Shown here piece by piece: positions 54,301 through 62,765 of a stretch of DNA of 64,000 bases (its first letter is position 1; the number at the start of each line of letters is the position of its first letter). A program made the position numbers and the translations under genes. This stretch comes from Geminocystis herdmanii PCC 6308. GTDB lineage: Bacteria; Cyanobacteriota; Cyanobacteriia; Cyanobacteriales; Cyanobacteriaceae. The stretch spans positions 1,890,230-1,954,229 of the forward strand of contig NZ_CM001775.1 in the NCBI RefSeq assembly GCF_000332235.1, given 5' to 3'. The notes under the pieces are model-generated. The model was not told where the DNA came from, did not search any database, and was given only the letters and a program-made list of their open reading frames with translations.

Positions 54301-57300
54301 CCTAGTTTTCGATCGGTAATATCAAAGCGAATTGTGAGATATTGAAAGGGATTACCTTCTTGATCTAAAAAAGGGACGATCGTACTTTCTACCCAATAAA
54401 AACCTCCTGATTTATTGCGATTACAAATTTCTCCTCGCCAAATCTCTCCTTTTTCGATGATTTCCCAGAGATTTTTAAAGAAACCACGAGAATGATAACC
54501 AGAATTAAGTATTCTATGGGTATTGCCGATTAATTCTTCTCGACTATAGCCTGAAAGAGTTAAAAATCGATCGTTAACATAGGTAATTATTCCCTTGCTG
54601 TCGGTAATGGCAACGATGGCGGATTGATCTAAACCTTGTTTAAAGGCGGATAATTCTTGTAATATTTTTTGTTTTTCCATTTCATCCCGTCTTTTTTGGG
54701 TAATATCATAAAAAATACCCACTAAACCGACAATTTTTCCTTGATTATTTTTGAGGGGAGTTTTGTTGGTTTCTACCCACATCACCTCACCATTAGGTAA
54801 AGTCAGAGTTTGTTCGATAAATAATTTAGGTTTTCCAGAAGTGATGACTTCAACATCATCTTGACGACATTTCGCTAATTCTTCTGAGGTAAAAGATAAG
54901 TTTATTTGACTTGTATCACTAATATTAACGGTATCGGGGATATTCATTAAACGAGCTAAGGTACGATTACAACCGAGAAAATTAGATTCTCGATCTTTCC
55001 ATACCACACACACGGGTAATGTATCTAAAAGAGTTTGTAAAAAATGTTGAGATTCTTCTAATTTTCTTTCTATTTCTTTCCGATCGCTTATATCCATAAT
55101 GACACAAACAGATGTATCATCTTCCATCATTAACGCCACCCCAAGTAACACGAAGACTAAATGCCCGTCTTTATGATAATAGGCTTTTTCCCAAGGTTCG
55201 ATCGTGCGATGAATTTTCAGATATTCAATACAATCTAAGTCTTGTTGATGATATTCAGGGGGTGTCAGGGTTGCCCAATTAAGCATTCCTGCTTCTAATT
55301 CTGCTTTGGTATAGCCTAACATCTCTAAAAATCGATCGTTAGCTTCAGTAATTGTGCCACTAAAATCGGTAAACATAAAGCCTACAATATTCGATTCAAA
55401 AATGCGCCGAAAACGAAATTCACTATCTCGTAGGGCTTTTTCTGCTTTTTCACGATATATCCGTGCTTCTTCTTCCTTCGTAATATCTTTACCAATGCCC
55501 AAAAAACCAATAATTTCTTCTTTTTCATTTTTCAAAGGATTAACCACCATCAAGATGGGAAAACGAGTACCATCTTTTTTAATATTGGTAATGGTAAACT
55601 CGTTAACCATACCTAACCTTGATTTAATAGTAAAAACAGTAATATCGGGGGGAATTTCTCGCCCTAACTCTTGAGATAATTGCACAGCAAGGGCTTGGGC
55701 TTCTTCTAAATCCACGAATAATAAAGGAGTGGCTTTCCCGACAACTTCTTCGGCTTTATAACCCAACATTTTTTCTGCCCCAAAGTTAAAGGTTTGAATA
55801 AAACCATTACAGTCAGTGGAAATAATGGAATAGTCGGTACTATCAAGAATCATTTTTTGTAGATGATTGATTCTCCATAGTTCATGGGTACGCTGGGCTA
55901 CTTTAATTTCTAATTCGTAATTTAATTTAGCTAGTTTTAATTCTGCTTCTTTTAATTTGGTGATGTCTTGTACTGTACCTCTGGAAATTAAAGGTTTACC
56001 ATCTTCGTTGTAATCTGTTTCGCATTGCTCTTGAACATATTTAACTTGACCATCAGGAAGAATAATGCGATGACAAATATTATAATCAGTTTGATTATTG
56101 ACATGACTCTCATAGTTCTCATTAACAAAGGCTCGATCGTTAGGATGTATCAATTCTAAAAAACTTTTGTATGAAGGAGTAAAGTTTAAAGTAGAAACAC
56201 CGAAAATAGAAAAACACTGTTTTGACCAATAAAGACTATCTTCAGGGTGATTATATTCCCAATGTCCTAATTTCGCTATTCTTTGGGCTTCTTTCAAACG
56301 GAAGCTCGTTATTTCTATTTGTTTTTGAGATTTAATTAATTCTATCTCGTTTAATTTCCCTTCCGTAATATCTTCGGCAATGCCGCAAACTCGCACATTA
56401 TTAACCCCTGAATTTTTAACGAGAAAGTTACGATCTAAAATCCAGCGAATTTCACCATCAGGGCGAACAATGCGATATTCAACGGTGGTTTGTTGCCCTA
56501 ATTTTTGACTTTCGTAGGCTTGAATCACAAGGTTTTGATCTTCGGGATGCACACTCTCCATGTACGATCGAGGATTATCATATAAACTTTGACAGGATTT
56601 TCCCCAAATATGCTCGTAAGTAGGACTAATATAGAGTATTTTTCCTTGTTTCAAATCCGTTAAATAAAAAATTTGCTCGATATTTTCTGCTAATTGACGA
56701 AAACGACTTTCACTCTCTTTAACTAAGGCTTCGGCTTTTTGTCTTTCTTCTAATTCATTTTCGAGGTTGTGATAGTTAATAGACTGTTGTATGGCGATGG
56801 CTAAATTAACGGTTATTTCTTGAAAGAGGGAAATATCTTCTTCCTGCCATTGTCGAAAATCTTGACATTGATGCCCAATTAAAAGTCCCCATAATTGCTC
56901 TTGTAAGCGAATCGGTATAATTAAGTTAGATTTGATCTGATATTGTTCGACAAATTCTATATAACAATCTGGATAATCTGCCGTGTAAATATTCTCAATG
57001 GCGATAGCTTCATCGGTGTTGTATTTTGCTTTACTAGCTACATATTCTTGAAAACAGGCATCTTCAACTTTATTTCCTTTAGCTTTCAAAAATTTTTCAT
57101 TAACGGATTCAGCCACAATAACCCCACTCCAATCGGGATTAAACTGATAGACTAAAACTCGATCGCACCCAGAAAAAGCGCGTAATTCATCGACACAAGT
57201 ATTTAAAATTTCCTCAAGATGGAGAGAGACTCGAATACGATTACCAATTTCGGCGATTAATTTTTCTCTCTTGGCTTTATTTTTTAATTCTTTGGTTTTT

Positions 57301-58310
57301 ATTTTAACGGTTTCTTCTAACTCTCGATTGCGGTTATGTAAGAGGGCATATTTTTCTAATTCTAATTCTTTCACCCGTTGCTCTAACATGGTTGCCATGT
57401 TATAAATTTCGAGAGGATTGAGAGCTTGTAAGATATTAGTTTGAGTCACAATACCCACAATCTTCCCTTTATCCCCCGTAACTAATAAACGACGAATCAA
57501 ATGTTTTTCCATCAAATGTTGAACTGTCAACAAAGATTCATCTAAATCTACGGTTATTAGAGGGCAACTCATGACATCTCCAGCTTGATAGCTCTTAAAA
57601 TCCAGATGTAATGCTTGAAATTGTACTAAATCTCGCTCACTGACAATACCAACGGGTAATTCTTGAATTTGCCCTTCTGTCTCCCTTTTTCCTGTAATAA
57701 TAATACAACTTACTCGATGGAGAGTCATTTTTCGGGCAATTTCCATCAAAGATGCTTTTTCATCGGCACAGATAACCTGATGAATCATTACTTCTTTGAC
57801 TTGTCGTAACTTTAATAAGTCAATGGGGCGAGATAGTTGTCTTAAACTTTCATGGGTAACTAAGCCCGTTAATCGATCGTGATCATCTAAAATGGGGAGA
57901 TGACGAATTTTATATTGATAAAGTAAATTAATCGTCCAAAATAAATCGGTGAATTGACTTTCAGCAAAAGTAATCACAGGGGAAATCATTACTTCCTCCA
58001 CCGTGATATGATCCAGTGATGGATTCTCGATACTTAAACGAACAATATCCCTTTCTGTTAAAATACCAATTACTTTTTCTTCTTCAACTACAATCACACA
58101 ACTCGTGCGCACTGCTTGCCCTTGGCATCGAGCTTCGATTTCTAGGGATTTTTTATTCCTATCTTGATCATAGGATGTATCACAACTAGAATGAATGCCA
58201 CTCATTAGCTCGATCGCTTCTCTTACCGTAGTTTGAGGAGATACCGTGAGGGGATGACGAATAATACCAGATTTTAATTCTTCGATCGTCAGGGGAACGT
58301 AGTTTAACAT
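51285..58310 (-). CDS. Giant hybrid sensor kinase: 4xCBS-GAF-9xPAS-GAF-HisKA-HATPase-REC
   Basis: A 2341-residue cytoplasmic protein with no membrane span. Approximate layout: four CBS repeats (3-290), coiled coil, GAF (350-517), nine PAS/PAC units (537-1725), second GAF (1750-1917), HisKA with FLANMSHELRTPLNAILGMA (phospho-His near 1955), HATPase_c (2060-2190: NLLNNAVKFT, DTGIGIPP, GTGLGLALVKR) and REC (2225-2340: LLVEDNEANIS, LMDIQMPKMSG with phospho-Asp near 2267, ALTA, K in LTKPLK). CBS domains often bind adenyl nucleotides. The first GAF lacks an obvious Cys-His chromophore site. The C-terminus is heptamer-derived. A REC-HK gene lies 92 bp upstream. Confidence 0.93.
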   Translation of the reverse strand: MLNYVPLTIEELKSGIIRHPLTVSPQTTVREAIELMSGIHSSCDTSYDQDRNKKSLEIEARCQGQAVRTSCVIVVEEEKVIGILTERDIVRLSIENPSLDHITVEEVMISPVITFAESQFTDLFWTINLLYQYKIRHLPILDDHDRLTGLVTHESLRQLSRPIDLLKLRQVKEVMIHQVICADEKASLMEIARKMTLHRVSCIIITGKRETEGQIQELPVGIVSERDLVQFQALHLDFKSYQAGDVMSCPLITVDLDESLLTVQHLMEKHLIRRLLVTGDKGKIVGIVTQTNILQALNPLEIYNMATMLEQRVKELELEKYALLHNRNRELEETVKIKTKELKNKAKREKLIAEIGNRIRVSLHLEEILNTCVDELRAFSGCDRVLVYQFNPDWSGVIVAESVNEKFLKAKGNKVEDACFQEYVASKAKYNTDEAIAIENIYTADYPDCYIEFVEQYQIKSNLIIPIRLQEQLWGLLIGHQCQDFRQWQEEDISLFQEITVNLAIAIQQSINYHNLENELEERQKAEALVKESESRFRQLAENIEQIFYLTDLKQGKILYISPTYEHIWGKSCQSLYDNPRSYMESVHPEDQNLVIQAYESQKLGQQTTVEYRIVRPDGEIRWILDRNFLVKNSGVNNVRVCGIAEDITEGKLNEIELIKSQKQIEITSFRLKEAQRIAKLGHWEYNHPEDSLYWSKQCFSIFGVSTLNFTPSYKSFLELIHPNDRAFVNENYESHVNNQTDYNICHRIILPDGQVKYVQEQCETDYNEDGKPLISRGTVQDITKLKEAELKLAKLNYELEIKVAQRTHELWRINHLQKMILDSTDYSIISTDCNGFIQTFNFGAEKMLGYKAEEVVGKATPLLFVDLEEAQALAVQLSQELGREIPPDITVFTIKSRLGMVNEFTITNIKKDGTRFPILMVVNPLKNEKEEIIGFLGIGKDITKEEEARIYREKAEKALRDSEFRFRRIFESNIVGFMFTDFSGTITEANDRFLEMLGYTKAELEAGMLNWATLTPPEYHQQDLDCIEYLKIHRTIEPWEKAYYHKDGHLVFVLLGVALMMEDDTSVCVIMDISDRKEIERKLEESQHFLQTLLDTLPVCVVWKDRESNFLGCNRTLARLMNIPDTVNISDTSQINLSFTSEELAKCRQDDVEVITSGKPKLFIEQTLTLPNGEVMWVETNKTPLKNNQGKIVGLVGIFYDITQKRRDEMEKQKILQELSAFKQGLDQSAIVAITDSKGIITYVNDRFLTLSGYSREELIGNTHRILNSGYHSRGFFKNLWEIIEKGEIWRGEICNRNKSGGFYWVESTIVPFLDQEGNPFQYLTIRFDITDRKLGEIRIHKENTFRQQILEQMGDGLCVCYEINEHPFVRFTVWNARMEIITGYSLEEINTLGWYQSLYPNPEIQAQAIARMSRMRQGDNIITEEWEIHTKYGDKRTITISTSVLPKEDNTHITFVLGVIQDITERKAKEKENIVLKERLEFVLSSSPAIIYSCEVNPPNYPLKFISQNVKTIVNYDSEDFLSGLFLWHDFIHPEDYEIFREEMAEELFTNNHFRIEYRFLTGDDKYIWVQDEMMLWRDADGNPTEIVGYVANVNDRKQAQIQLKNKTKEIDRFFSLAIDLLSIANLNGYFIRVNKEWEKVLGYPVKQIEGSRFLDYIHPDDLPSTLEAINYLKIEGEIASFINRYRCADGSYRWLEWRAVTTENNYIYSAVRDITDRRKNEQEKSALINTIQRNNDLLSTMTRAESQFITAENRLIIFEQLLTDLLDLTHSEYGFIGEVLFREDGSAVMEENFLKIKGIPYLQTHSVTNMAWNEETQKYYEDNYEQGMEFTNMNTLFGAVIMTGKPVIANNPSTDSRRGGTPEGHPPLNAFLGLPFFSGDNLIGIVGIANTPGGYDQCTIEYLQPFLMTCSILIEGYRLDRRKKLTEEQLFQSNQELIRANRLKDEFLANMSHELRTPLNAILGMAEGLSEQVFGDINERQLKALKTIDRSGTHLLELINDILDLAKIEAEHLELQLSSVSLKSLCESSLTFVKQLALKKRIQLKTELPLNLPCLTIDERRIRQVLINLLNNAVKFTTEGGNITIKVTHHFPPEKPDFVTQIFENPENIPHNDIYISIIDTGIGIPPNKIKTLFEPFVQVDSALNRQYSGTGLGLALVKRIVELHGGYMILSSKLGTGSCFTIALPYTPSVSIPSTDNNQETTAPNNAQTPLKEALILLVEDNEANISTISSYLKAKGYRLIIAQNGQDAITLARSEKPDIILMDIQMPKMSGLEAIERIRQNPESVDIPIIALTALAMEHDREKCLQIGANEYLTKPLKLKELVAKIQELLTRGLGN

Positions 58311-58342
58311 GGATTTTCACCTCATCAATCAAGTTGCTAAAA

Positions 58343-58412
58343 GTTTGTAGTGGTGGCTTTAGCCACTAATTAATAATTGAGACAAAAGGGCTAAAGCCCT
58401 TACTACGAACCT
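58343..58412. repeat. Double palindromic element, repeat family 2, at kinase junction
   Basis: GTTTGTAGTGGTGGCTTTAG at one end and AGGGCTAAAGCCCTTACTAC then GAAC at the other form a long inverted repeat with two inner palindromes. It fills the spacer between the two kinase genes and supplies V-G-S-stop of the upstream one (58403-58412). Confidence 0.8.
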
Positions 58413-59611
58413 ACATTTTCATCCCTAGAAAAAATGGGTAAACCCACTGTTACTTTTATATTCTGCCCATAAACACTACTAATATTGACAAAACCCTTGA
58501 CAACTTGAGCAATTATTTTCACCAGTTTTAAACCAATGCCAACTCCTTGTTGACTATAAGTATCTCTTTCAAATTGAATGAAAGTACCGATTTTAGAAAT
58601 TTGTTCTGGTGTCATACCTTTTCCTATATTGTGAATAGAAATATACATCATATTATTTTTAATATGACTGGAAACTGTTATTGGTGAACCTTTTTTGGAA
58701 AATTTTAAAGCATTGTCAACCAACTCCGATAACACAGTTAATAAGTAGTTTTCACTAATGGCAATTTCCGCTTCTTCAATGTCAAAAATTATGTCCTCCG
58801 TACGATCGTAATTTTTAGCGCATCTTCTCACCATCAATTCCACAATCGGTAGAGAAAAAAGGCTTTCTTGCGGAAATACAGATAAATTATTTGTTCCCGA
58901 TAATTCTAATTGTAGATATAAAAGAAACCTGTTTGTTAAATTAACTAATCGATTAGCGGAAAATTGAGCCAATTCCAGTAACTCTGACATTTCATCATGA
59001 TCAAACTTATCAAAATCAGTCTTGATAATTTGTAAGATACCGACAATACCATTTAAAGGAGTATTTAACTCATGGGATAAACTAACAGCGATATTTCCTG
59101 TTAATTCATCCATGTTTTTGGCTAATGTATTGATGGTGTTTCTTTGCAAAGTAGAAAACTTTTGAATTTCATCATATTGAGTTTTCATTCTTAACATCGA
59201 TTTTACCCTAGCCCTTAACTCCATGCTGTTAACGGGTTTACCGATAAAATCATCGGCACCCGATTCTAAACAATTAGCTAAATCCTCCTTCGAGTTTAAA
59301 GCTGTCACCATAATAATTGGTATTACCTTCCATCTTGCCCTGTTTTTTATTTGTCGGCACACCTCAATCCCGTCTAATTCTGGCATCATCACATCTAAGA
59401 GAATTAAATCCGGTTGTACATCATCTAAAGTTGCGATGGCTTCATAACCATTAGAAGCGTAATGTAAAGAATAATTTTCATTACTTAAAAATGTTTCAAT
59501 GACATCAAAATTATCAGGCTCATCATCAACAACTAAAATAGAAGAAAATTTCATATAGATACTGGGCGAGGGCATAATTTGAGCTAAGTAGTGATAGATA
59601 AGAGATGACAT
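58403..59611 (-). CDS. REC domain fused to histidine kinase
   Basis: A 402-residue soluble protein. The receiver domain (about 20-140) has ILVVDDEPDNFDV, LILLDVMMPELDG (phospho-Asp), IIMVTALNSKED and the Lys of FIGKPVNS. The kinase part follows: HisKA with NIAVSLSHELNTPLNGIVGI (phospho-His near 180), then HATPase with ELVDNALKFSKKG, HNIGKGMTPEQ and GVGIGLKLVKIIA. Start may be ATG 59611 or 59554 (MKFSSILVVDDE). The order REC-HK suggests it is activated by phosphorylation, possibly by the large kinase downstream. Its last residues V-G-S come from a repeat. Confidence 0.92.
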   Translation of the reverse strand: MSSLIYHYLAQIMPSPSIYMKFSSILVVDDEPDNFDVIETFLSNENYSLHYASNGYEAIATLDDVQPDLILLDVMMPELDGIEVCRQIKNRARWKVIPIIMVTALNSKEDLANCLESGADDFIGKPVNSMELRARVKSMLRMKTQYDEIQKFSTLQRNTINTLAKNMDELTGNIAVSLSHELNTPLNGIVGILQIIKTDFDKFDHDEMSELLELAQFSANRLVNLTNRFLLYLQLELSGTNNLSVFPQESLFSLPIVELMVRRCAKNYDRTEDIIFDIEEAEIAISENYLLTVLSELVDNALKFSKKGSPITVSSHIKNNMMYISIHNIGKGMTPEQISKIGTFIQFERDTYSQQGVGIGLKLVKIIAQVVKGFVNISSVYGQNIKVTVGLPIFSRDENVGS

Positions 59612-59802
59612 ATTTACATTTCCACTAGCGTCAATGCACCACTAGACTCAACTCAAGTAAATAAACTAGACACATCTAAGTTTACTGGTGAAGGTAATTC
59701 ACTGTTAAGAGTTTCAAAGTTTTTCTTACTAGAAAAAATGCAAGATAACATCAGCTTATACAGAATATTTTAATGTTATAACCTATGGGTTTCTGCCCAT
59801 TC

Positions 59803-60441
59803 CTAGATATAAGGAGTCACATCTTCTTTGCAGTCATCGGCGAGGTAAGAAAGCGATCGAAATCTTAAACCAACCATTTGCTCATATAATGGGTTTAACT
59901 CACACATGGGCGGTATGTGAACAATTTTTTTGCCGAATAGTGTAATATCTCGTTCAAAAGGACACTGAGACGGTATCATTTTACACAGAAAACGGGCTAC
60001 TCTCGCATCTTTTACATCCATACCATCTAACCAATTTTTTACAGGTTTTAATACGTCGGGATGTTTGGCTTTACCTGTTTTTTCCTCTTCGGGATGCCAT
60101 AATGTTGCTTCTAAGGATTTTAAAGCCTCTAAATCTAATCCTAATGCTGTCTGAAATTCATGAATTATGTCGGCTTCTGATTGACTATATACGCCATTAG
60201 AAATTGCCATCATTACAGCAGTACGCAAGAAATCTTCTTTAATAGAAAGACTATCCCCCAAAGTTTCTGCTAACTCTTGAGGGGTAATGGTTTCCAATTC
60301 TCCTAAATCAGTATGGGGAATTAGTTCATCTTGGGTTAAACTAGCAATCAATTCTTGTTCTTCAGGATCAAAATGTCCATCAGCATAGGCTACAGTAAGT
60401 AAACCCCTTAACCATGCTGAAATTTGTCGATCGCTATTGAT
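59803..60441 (-). CDS. TerB-like / Mo-dependent nitrogenase C-terminal-like protein, apparently lacking a normal start
   Basis: Homology-like sequence runs from about 60438 to 59803 (212 codons): WLRGLLTVAYADGHFDPEEQ near the start is TerB-like, and CPFERDITLFGKKIVHIPPM, CELNPLYEQMVGLRFRSL match the Mo-dependent nitrogenase C-terminal family. The frame is open from a TAA at 60442-60444, but no ATG, GTG or TTG precedes the conserved part. The first TTG (60351) would cut into it. ATC 60439-60441, with GGGGA about 10 nt upstream, is the only starting place that keeps the domain. Despite the family name, no nif genes are nearby. Confidence 0.6.
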   Translation of the reverse strand: MNSDRQISAWLRGLLTVAYADGHFDPEEQELIASLTQDELIPHTDLGELETITPQELAETLGDSLSIKEDFLRTAVMMAISNGVYSQSEADIIHEFQTALGLDLEALKSLEATLWHPEEEKTGKAKHPDVLKPVKNWLDGMDVKDARVARFLCKMIPSQCPFERDITLFGKKIVHIPPMCELNPLYEQMVGLRFRSLSYLADDCKEDVTPYI

Positions 60442-60820
60442 TTAAACACAATCCCCATGCGCTCATATTGGGGATAAATAGATAAGTATAGGATAAAGCA
60501 ATTAATAATAATAAGCTGGAAAATGTCACGAATAAAGTTTGTTTTTTGCTGTCAAAATTATGGTTAAAAGCAAACACAAATGCACAGGTTAACACTAAAG
60601 ATGCACAAATTAATTCAATACGGTTAAAGATGCCAAAAATCAGAAATCCGGCACTTGCGAAACTGCCGTCAGTCATCATACCACTAGCGAAAAGGGCGGG
60701 AATTAGCACAAAGTCTAATAAAAAACTACCGCTTAACCAAAATCCTAAGGCGAATAAAATAATAGCAGACCAATTTATTGCTTTTTGGTGTTGATGATGA
60801 GAATGAGAAATAGTATTCAT
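60434..60820 (-). CDS. DUF4149-like membrane protein, C-terminus shortened
   Basis: A 128-residue protein with four membrane spans: LFALGFWLSGSFLLDFVLIP, FLIFGIFNRIELICASLV, FSSLLLLIALSYTYLFIP. The pattern W-L-S-G-S-x-x-x-D-x-x-x-x-P, G-M-M, F-x-x-F-N-R-x-E matches cyanobacterial DUF4149-like proteins, which as I recall continue some 30 residues beyond P-x-M-S-A-x-G-L. Here it stops at AWGLCLNQ, directly on the start of the TerB-like gene. A deletion joining the two genes would explain both defects. Confidence 0.75.
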   Translation of the reverse strand: MNTISHSHHQHQKAINWSAIILFALGFWLSGSFLLDFVLIPALFASGMMTDGSFASAGFLIFGIFNRIELICASLVLTCAFVFAFNHNFDSKKQTLFVTFSSLLLLIALSYTYLFIPNMSAWGLCLNQ

Positions 60821-61084
60821 AGTATTTATACCTCTTAATACTGATACTATTTAGAATAACTTATTATTTTCTGTTTTTCTATTAAGTATTTTAACAGGTT
60901 TTGTTAAGTAAAATTAAGGGACATCTAATCGATATTTTCCGAGAGTTTATAAACCTGATAATTGTTTATAGATAAGGGTTCGATCGAATTAATAGAAGAA
61001 TAAAATAAAAGGTAATTTAAGCATTATTACTTATAATATTTCGATTATTTTATCACCTAAAATAGAAATAATTATTTTCAATTG

Positions 61085-61651
61085 TTAATTATATTTACAA
61101 TCTCTTAACCATAACTTTACACTTTGAGCAATAACGCCGTCACTATTGTCACGGGGAGGAGAAGAAATAAAGTTTTGATTACCGATATGATCAGGATAAC
61201 CTAATGTTGTTAATAACATAATCATTTGCCAACCTTGAGGAGTATTTGTCAACATTAACCAATGAAAATTTTGAGTTTCAATAATGCGATTTTGACTAGA
61301 GTATTGTCTTTCTAAAGTGGTAAAAAATACTTGTTTAACTTGATTTTCGTCAGCATTTTTGAGGATACTTTTATATTGAGTTTGATTTAAGGGTAAAGGC
61401 TCTAAATCAGGTTTACTAGCAGTTATAACCGAGAAAGGGAAAAAATCTAAAGGGTGAGAATAAATACGATTTCTTTGAATAACTCTATTGGCATAATCAG
61501 GAATATCTTTAACTAAAGAATTGGCTAAATCTTCTAAATTATTACCACATTTTTGCTTATTAATTACGGTGTCAGCTAATAGCTTTTGATGGTGATTAAA
61601 ATTCAAAAAAAAGCTATTAAAAATAGTTAAAAGAAAAAGTAAGTATTTCAT
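61085..61651 (-). CDS. Exported protein of unknown function
   Basis: A 188-residue protein from ATG 61651, with a signal peptide (KYLLFLLTIFNSFFLNF). The mature part has CGNNLEDLANSLVKDIPDYA, VIQRNRIYSHPLDFFPFSVI, PLPLNQTQYKSILKN and LLTTLGYPDHI ending SVKLWLRDCKYN. Two cysteines could form a disulfide. Similar proteins seem to exist in cyanobacteria, without known function. Confidence 0.7.
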   Translation of the reverse strand: MKYLLFLLTIFNSFFLNFNHHQKLLADTVINKQKCGNNLEDLANSLVKDIPDYANRVIQRNRIYSHPLDFFPFSVITASKPDLEPLPLNQTQYKSILKNADENQVKQVFFTTLERQYSSQNRIIETQNFHWLMLTNTPQGWQMIMLLTTLGYPDHIGNQNFISSPPRDNSDGVIAQSVKLWLRDCKYN

Positions 61652-61682
61652 CAAATATTTTGAGAAATTATTGATTATAAGT

Positions 61683-61765
61683 AGGGGTTGCTGAAAAAGT
61701 TTTTTGATGGTGGTAGGAGTTAGGAGACAGGAGACAGGAGAAATACTGAAAAGTCGAGGTTTTTA
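61683..61765. mobile_element. Truncated MITE-like element at the 3' end of ycf23 (family 1)
   Basis: Begins TAGGGGTTGCTGAAAAAGTT, then a heptamer tract (TAGGAGTTAGGAGACAGGAG) and GAAATACTGAAAAGTCGAGG, which match the inverted right half of the copy at 43168-43391. It is cut off at the stop codon of the ycf23 gene. Confidence 0.65.
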
Positions 61766-62506
61766 CACAGCAACTTTCACGGCAGAATTTAAGGCTTCTA
61801 CTAAACTACGCACTACGGCAATCATTGCTACTTGATCATTAAGTTTATTAATCGCTGAACCTACACCAATACCACTAGCTCCTGATGCCATGGCCATAGG
61901 TGCAGTAACATCAGATAAGCCAGAAGCACACATAACAGGAATTTCCACCGCACGAGAAATAGCATAAGCGGCGGCTAAAGTAGGGGAGGCTTTTTCAATT
62001 AAGCCTAAAATACCGCTATGATGAGGATTTGAGCTTGTGCCTCCTTCCGTTTGAATAATATCCGCACCAGCGATAACGAGGGCTTGAGCTAATTCTACTT
62101 GCTCATCTAATGGTAAAATGTGGGGTACAGTTACAGAAAGAGTGATGTTAGGTAATAATGCACGGGTTTCACGGGTTAAAGCTAAGACATCTTGAGCGGA
62201 AAAAGTAATACCTTGACTATAAAAACTATCAAAGTTACCGATTTCTACTAAATCTGCCCCAGCGATAACAGCTTTTGATAATAATTGAGCGTCAACGGCA
62301 GATACACACACAGGAATATTAATTAATTGCTTGACGGTTTTAATTAAATTGACATCGGCAGCAATATCGACAAAAGTAGCACCACCAATTTCTGCGGATT
62401 GACAAACCGCTTTCACATTATTGACATCGAAATTATTTAATCCGCTAATGACTTTGATGGCTTTTTTTGTAGCGAAGGCTTGAGCTAATTTAGAGTTGTT
62501 AATCAT
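61763..62506 (-). CDS. ycf23: DUF561 protein Ycf23
   Basis: A 247-residue TIM-barrel-like protein found in cyanobacteria and plastids of red algae. It shows AIKVISGLNNFDVNNVKAV, GGATFVDIAADVNLI, PVCVSAVDAQLLSKAVIAGA and DLVEIGNFDSFYSQG. Further blocks are IQTEGGTSSNPHHSGI, PVMCASGLSDVTAPMAMASG and ASGIGVGSAINKL. The fold resembles phosphate-binding TIM barrels; no enzymatic role is established. The TAA stop meets the truncated MITE. Confidence 0.92.
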   Translation of the reverse strand: MINNSKLAQAFATKKAIKVISGLNNFDVNNVKAVCQSAEIGGATFVDIAADVNLIKTVKQLINIPVCVSAVDAQLLSKAVIAGADLVEIGNFDSFYSQGITFSAQDVLALTRETRALLPNITLSVTVPHILPLDEQVELAQALVIAGADIIQTEGGTSSNPHHSGILGLIEKASPTLAAAYAISRAVEIPVMCASGLSDVTAPMAMASGASGIGVGSAINKLNDQVAMIAVVRSLVEALNSAVKVAV

Positions 62507-62765
62507 AATTAAATTCGATCGTTGTAACGTTTTAAAGAGTAATTATATCAAATTAGGGATTATTTTTTTAGATGATTTAATCAGAATTTATCATCTAAAC
62601 GTATTTAGTTTTAGGGGTGAAAAATTTTTCCCTCGCTTATTATTGAGTAAGTCATGATTTTAATTTAATCAAAATTTTGATAATAAGACTTAGCTTTTTT
62701 TACGTCTTTGCGTCTTTGGGTGAAAATTTACCTCCATTAGTATCTTATAAATTCAATGTAGATAC

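Noticed and set aside
51285-58310. First GAF domain as phytochrome or cyanobacteriochrome chromophore site
   Set aside because: No Cys-His pair at the expected place; the Cys in EDACFQEY is not in the chromophore motif context.
59803-60441. Evidence for nitrogen fixation
   Set aside because: The Mo-dependent nitrogenase C-terminal family name is misleading; no nif gene is in the window and the protein also has a TerB-like start.
62695-62730. TTTTTACGTCTTTGCGTCTTTGGG tract
   Set aside because: A common short repeat in cyanobacterial spacers; too short and low in complexity to define an element here.
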